Under the pieces are notes generated by a model. The model saw only the letters and a program-made list of their open reading frames with translations. It searched no databases and was not told the DNA's origin. Below, piece by piece: positions 58,980 to 64,000 of a stretch of 64,000 bases of DNA. The translations under genes were made by a program, and so were the position numbers. Location: contig MU400521.1 in assembly GCA_022578965.1 (NCBI GenBank), positions 124,001 through 188,000 on the forward strand, in the 5' to 3' direction. This DNA comes from Xylaria sp. FL1777. Taxonomy: Eukaryota; Ascomycota; Sordariomycetes; Xylariales; Xylariaceae. How positions within the stretch are numbered: position 1 is the first letter of the stretch; each line of letters opens with the position of its first letter.

Positions 58980-61842
58980 CTTGGATAGAGGGGGGGTGTG
59001 GGCGCGGGATGGTGGTGTTGGGTTTGTGGTAGGTCGGTGGGTGGTTAAAGGCTTTTGGTATCGATCGAAGATAGAGAGTCTTGAGATATGGGATCATTAG
59101 TCCTTTATAGGTGGGTTGATCGCTCCCTTTGCTTTGTGTGGCTTGCGTGATCTTTCTTGGACATTCGTATGTTTTCGTATCACAGAGACCGCTAATATGG
59201 GATCATTTTAGCACATTTTATGAATTATTATTTGTTTTGTTAATTATTTTGCCATTCCTTCCTTACCTTGTGTGTACGTTTCACCGTGCTACTGACTACT
59301 AACCGTAAACAACGCGATCAAAGATTCCAAGCCAACATAGTGGACTGGACTTTCAACCTCTGCCTCTTCAAGTTATTATACTGGTATGAAATCGGTAAGA
59401 ATGGGACGTATCTCTCTCCAGACCGTGAGGTGAAATATCCGATTAATTGCAGCTAGTCCATTGATAGGTATTAACCGCTGCTATGAGACGAGGAGCAAGT
59501 CGTAGAGATGCCGAAACCTGATAACATTTTGGACCGGTGAAATGCTTGCATGAACAAGTTCTGACCGAAATCTACATTAGGTTTGTCGAGGTGACATGTA
59601 TCGGCTACACACAAATGATATTGGTAGCTTGTCGACTTTGTGTACCGTGTATTTCGTTAAATGCGAAGTATATGTAGCTCTTGCGCCTTCACGATGTCTT
59701 GTTTAGGCTATTTCTGGGAAGGTGTTGGACGGTGCGCATCTCGGCTAGTATCAGTGGTGGTAGCTTGTCTCTAGTTGGTGACATAACTCCTGGCAGTGAA
59801 AAGAGAGTTAAAGACGCGTGTTTAATTTACCTCTGAGGGAAGAAAATTCAGCGCTCCTGAATTTAGTAGAAGGCTTAGGCCCAGGGCGCTGTGGAGAGGA
59901 ATTTGAGTTCACGGGCGGGTCTACGAATGTTTTTATTGCCTCCGTGTTATATGATATCCATTTGAGTTACGGGATGAATTGCTGGCTGCGACTAGGATAG
60001 GCGATAAAATATGTAGGCGTGTACTGAGATGGACTTCACAGCATGCTAGTGGTTGATGGATTGTGTCCCCTACATTTTGTCTTCCACGAACAGTGGCGCA
60101 TGACCACATTCTTCATGACGGTTTTCTTCGCGGGAATTTTGTGATACACTAAATTTCCTAGTTATTTGTTATCCTATCATCCCTTTACGGCTAGTTGACA
60201 CCTAACTTCGTGAGGACGAAGGGTCCCGTGTGACACAGTTAACAAAGCATAGGGCACAATGTGGAAGCCTAAGACTCATTTTTCATGTTTTGAAAATCAC
60301 AAAACTAGCGAGCCTCAACTACACAGATCTCTTGGGGCGTACAAAGTTGTCTCACTTGGCAACATCAGCCATCGTGGGCATGAGATGTGCTGCGCAACCT
60401 TGCATATATGGCCAGCCCAGATGTTGATCTCTAATCTAGGGTCTTTTAAGAGAAACTGGTGGCGGTTTATTCCGAGTTAGGGAAGATCTGAGTTTCTATT
60501 CAGGCGACATGGATATCTAAGGTATGTGACACGCCAAAGCACGTTGCATTATTTAAAGCTATAGCTTGCTGATAGGCACTCAGAGAATATAGAAAACCAG
60601 AAACTAACTCTAATGACTCACTCAAGCGTCAAGTCTTGTACGCCTAGCTCTTAGTCATTGTTCTATAGGATGTGACAAATGTCGACATGCTTCTATGATA
60701 TCCTCTTTCCTTAACGGCCTCTAGACAATGAGAGAGCATCTGTACTACTTTGTGTTCTTGAGAATTATCCCAGATACCGTTACTAATATGCTGCAATGTT
60801 GCTTTTGGTTATGAAGTACCTTTTCGTCTGATAGTATATATGCTATATTATGTAATCATTGTTGATTCTCCATACCTATATTACCCAATTGTCCTTGTAC
60901 ACGTCCAATACTCCATATCGTTAGTGTCTTGTTCATGAAACTAATTTGCCCTTCTATATTCCCTGCGCGTAAATTAAGTAAGCTCTCCATGTCCCATCCC
61001 CTGTAGTATAATTTTTTGAGCTCTGGATTATGTAGTGCCGCTGTATGGCAGGCTGCAAGGGACAGGCTCATCTGCCGGAGTGGCCATGATGCGCGTCATT
61101 ATTTAGTCGATCTATTGCTCTCTAAGTATAACTCGTTTAAGAGATCCTAGCCAGAAGTATTAGGAGCGATTGGATTTAGATAGATTGTAGGGGAAATGTA
61201 TTTAATATAGAATGGTCTCTTTAGTAGGTAAAATTGCCTTGTAAACTGGTTGTAAACTGGAAATTTCGTTGTGGGGTGGTAAGTAGGTAGGTGATTATAT
61301 TGGTAAGTGGTAGCTGTTGATAGACGAATAGAGCAGACCAAGGAGTCACGTGCCGATTAGACCATTCGGGCGGCTGTAGCTGATTGCTTTTTGTTGATAT
61401 TATTACCGGTATAGCCTTCGCATCTACAGCGTGCAGTCCCAATCTTACTGCGTGGTTAGTTCCCCCAGGTAATCAATCACCGCTCACTATCCGAACTACC
61501 ACTACTACCTCAGGTAGGTAAGGTAAGGCCACCGGCAAAGCGACCCGGGAATACTAATCCTAGACTTTACTTAACTCGACATCCATTTACACTGTCTAGA
61601 CCGGTATTTTATGGGGATGGAGACTTGGCGCTGGCGTTTCAGTGTATTGTTAGCCCACTCCCTTCGTTTCTGCTGACACTTTGATGATATGTTTGTTAGC
61701 ACGCCGTTCAGCCGATCATATTGCTAGCTCCGAGGGTAACGCTCGGGGGCCAATCTGGTTGTGCGCCACATCAGCCTCCCAGGTGTTTGATGTCCATGTT
61801 GATTTGACTGACTAAGGAGCCTGGCCGTGGCATCTGTTTGTA
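58980..61842. other. Long intergenic region upstream of the Zn2Cys6 gene
   Basis: About 2.9 kb, AT-leaning, divergent between the acidic orphan (-) and the regulator (+). Short frames (for example 59268-59456, 59818-60000 and 60259-60480) lack motifs. A TAGGTA cluster lies near 61510. I see no supportable gene. Confidence 0.45.
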
Positions 61843-64000
61843 ATGGCTGAAAACACATTAAACGGTACTCCTCTGGGGCAACACCGCGTCGTGAAGCGAC
61901 CGCGCCCCGTTAAGAGTTGCTTAGAGTGAGTCGACTCCTCTCAAACTCTCGTATTGCTCTCGTATTGCGCTCGTATGGTCATGGTCGTCGGGTTCATTAC
62001 TACCTTGGCGTCGATGCGGTCTTGACCTTTGGGCTCGCAAGTAAACGACCTGACCAGCTGATGATTTCAATGAAGATGCCGCCGAAGAAAATTGAAATGC
62101 GATCGTCTTTTGCCCTGCACGCAGTGTCAAAAGTCTCAGCGCTCATGTCGCTACGCTGCGGATGGGGACGTGGGCAGTCTCTCAGATGCGTCGGATGCAG
62201 AAATACCTGACAGACCGCCAAAGCGTAATTGCGCCCCGCCTAATCAAGATGGCAATCCTCTTGACGCTCACCCTCAGGCGAGTACGGCACTTCTGGAGGA
62301 CTATGGCGTCAGAATCGAAAGACTAGAACAGATTCTGCTAGAGAAAAACTCACCATTCACGGAACGAAGCAGTGGGTATCGCTCCCGGCCTGTGGCGTCG
62401 GCGTTGACTATGCGTGGGCTTACCGTCAAAGGCGTGTCTCGAACACGTTTCTTTGGGCCGAGCAGTGTACGAGTATTGGTAAACCTGGTAAGCCTGCCTT
62501 TTCGCTGTCTGCTTTGCGCTTGTTTCCGGGGCTCACTCAACCCTGGATAGTTCGATGAGGCAAAGGAATTTATGTTCAGCGGAGGCGACTCCGACGAGAT
62601 TCTCCAGGCGTTTCTGCTTATCCACAAGATCCACAAAGCTATACAAGAGGAGCTTAGAAAAGCTGCCTCTCCGATTGCAGTCTTCGTAGATTCGATGACA
62701 CCGATCCAGAGGCGTATGGCTGACGTCTTGCCAAGCAAGGCGGCCTGTGACCATCTGGTTCAATTTTACATGGACGAGTCTGAGACGCTTTATCGCGTAT
62801 TGCATATTCCCTCGTTCATGTCTCAGTATAATCAGTACTGGGAAGGCAATCAACAGCCCGACTATTTCCTACCTCAACTGTTGTCAATCCTCTGCATCGG
62901 ATATCAAGTTCTTAGGGCTGGTAAAGGGCAGCTCCATAATGACAGGGAAGGAATTCACACGCCGACTGCTTGCGCTCTGGTGAGAGCCTGGTTAGACAGC
63001 CTTCGGGGTAAACAGCTCGTTGAATTCAGCTCATTGCAGACTGAAGTCCTAGCCCTTATGGCTCAACAGGTGCTGACTACGCAGAACCACGAAGCCTGGC
63101 AGCATCTTGGTCTCCTTGTACGAATGGCAATGACAATGGGTTTGCACCGGGACCCGTCCGAATTCTCTCACAAAATATTACCCTTCTGGGCCGAGCAGAG
63201 GCGAAAGCTTTGGACAACAATTCTTGAACTCGACATACACATGTCTATACAGTGCAACCTACCTAGTTGCATCCGCGAGGGGGATTTTACCTGCCGACCC
63301 CCGAGGAACCTCAACGATGACGAACTGTATCCGAACATGATCGAGCTCCCCGAATCTAAGCCCATCGAAGTAGATACTGATTCTAGGATCCAGGTGTTTG
63401 CAGCCATTACTTTGATAACTCGTTTCAAGGTCGTTGACTTGATCAACCGAATAGAGAACCTTCAAGACTATCAGCAAATTCTTGATATCGGCAATGAGCT
63501 GGAACAAGCTTTGGATGATATTCGATACGTGCTACCCCAGAGACACTTGAACGATATGAATGAAGCACGTCGCCAGTGGATGACGCGGGTAGTTCTTGAC
63601 ATGAATTGTCGCCGACCGCTTCTGGCATTATATCGACCCTTTGCGTTGAGTAGTGCTGATGCGCCTCAGCAAATCATGACTGGATACTTGAAATCATGCA
63701 TGGTGTTACTCTCATTCTTGGAGGATACGGGTCCTTCGACGTCGGAATATCCTGTCTGGCCAATGCACTATTTCGTTCTCAGGCGAGACATTATTCATGC
63801 TTCATTTGGCGTCTGTTACTATATGAAGCAAATTCAAAGTAGCGCCGCTGGTACACGAGAATCAGATACCCCAGGATCTAGTTCTAGGTCAGATCCTATT
63901 GAAGTAGCCTGCACTGTCGCATCTAGAAGCTCAATGCTACTTTCCTTGCCTCGCCTAAGGGCGACGGTGGAAAAAGTAATTGATATTATGATTAAGCGTA
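61843..64000 (+). CDS. Zn2Cys6 transcription factor with fungal_trans domain (3' end outside window)
   Basis: Exons 61843-61925, 62076-62487 and 62551 to the window edge join in frame (about 648 residues visible). The exon 1/2 splice completes the zinc cluster: SCLECRRRKLKCDRLLPCTQCQKSQRSC, with spacing C-x2-C-x6-C-x5-C-x2-C-x6-C (near residues 26-52). A basic/Pro linker follows, then a short coiled coil (DYGVRIERLEQILLEKN). From about residue 230 the fungal-specific transcription factor domain is seen: YRVLHIPSFMSQY, LLSILCIGYQVL, AWQHLGLLVRMAMTMGLHRDP, RRKLWTTILELDIHMSI, LPSCIREGDF and later RVVLDMNCRRPLLALYRPFAL. It should be a nuclear DNA-binding regulator; the target pathway is unknown. 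The nearest upstream gene is almost 3 kb away, and any target cluster would lie to the right of the window. Confidence 0.9.

Noticed and set aside
58357..59097. 246-codon minus-strand frame over the acidic orphan
   Set aside because: Its translation is Arg/Gly/Pro low-complexity where it overlaps the better-formed 136-residue frame, so it looks like a GC-driven shadow.

Overview
The window reads as nuclear DNA of a filamentous ascomycete (Pezizomycotina, probably a Sordariomycete; this placement is inference). The evidence is many short introns (about 43-400 bp) with GTRAGT-like donors, CTAAC-type branch sites and YAG acceptors, plus fungal forms of conserved eukaryotic proteins, a fungal Zn2Cys6 regulator, and intergenic DNA full of short TACCTAGGTA-like palindromes. 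Exon structures were joined by hand from reading frame, splice signals and remembered family motifs. No database search was run.

Layout. 0-33 kb is a normal gene-dense block: a von Willebrand A protein (-), YSH1/CPSF73 (-, 5 exons), TFIID subunit TAF4 (+), a Nit1/Nit2-type nitrilase (+, 4 exons), a possible 76-residue membrane protein (-), SCD6/LSM14 (-, 4 exons), the BCD1-type HIT-finger snoRNP factor (-), a GT8 glycosyltransferase (+, 3 exons), the YggS/PLPBP pyridoxal-phosphate protein (-, 3 exons), an orphan single-pass membrane protein (-, 4 exons), AP-2 alpha adaptin (-, 7 exons with a 14-nt microexon), the complex I assembly methyltransferase NDUFAF5 (+, 2 exons) and Arp2/3 subunit ARPC5 (-, 3 exons).

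From about 32.7 to 53.9 kb lies a 21-kb gene-poor island with no conserved gene I can recognise. It holds AT-rich stretches, a possible small secreted-protein gene (36.3-36.7 kb), a 1-kb tract strongly enriched in GTAC, a pyrimidine-rich leader-like segment (43.2-44.15 kb) that runs into two tiny ORFs with near-ideal start contexts, a GC-rich nested hairpin and several tandem repeats. This is the part most worth follow-up.

From 53.9 kb genes resume: TCF25/RQC1 (+, single exon), the copper chaperone ATX1 (+, 2 exons), a small acidic orphan (-), and a Zn2Cys6 transcription factor (+) that runs off the right end. Most genes are housekeeping genes in RNA processing, transcription, endocytosis, the actin cytoskeleton and mitochondria. 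They do not form an obvious pathway cluster, and I see no backbone enzyme of secondary metabolism, CRISPR array, intact transposon or rRNA gene.
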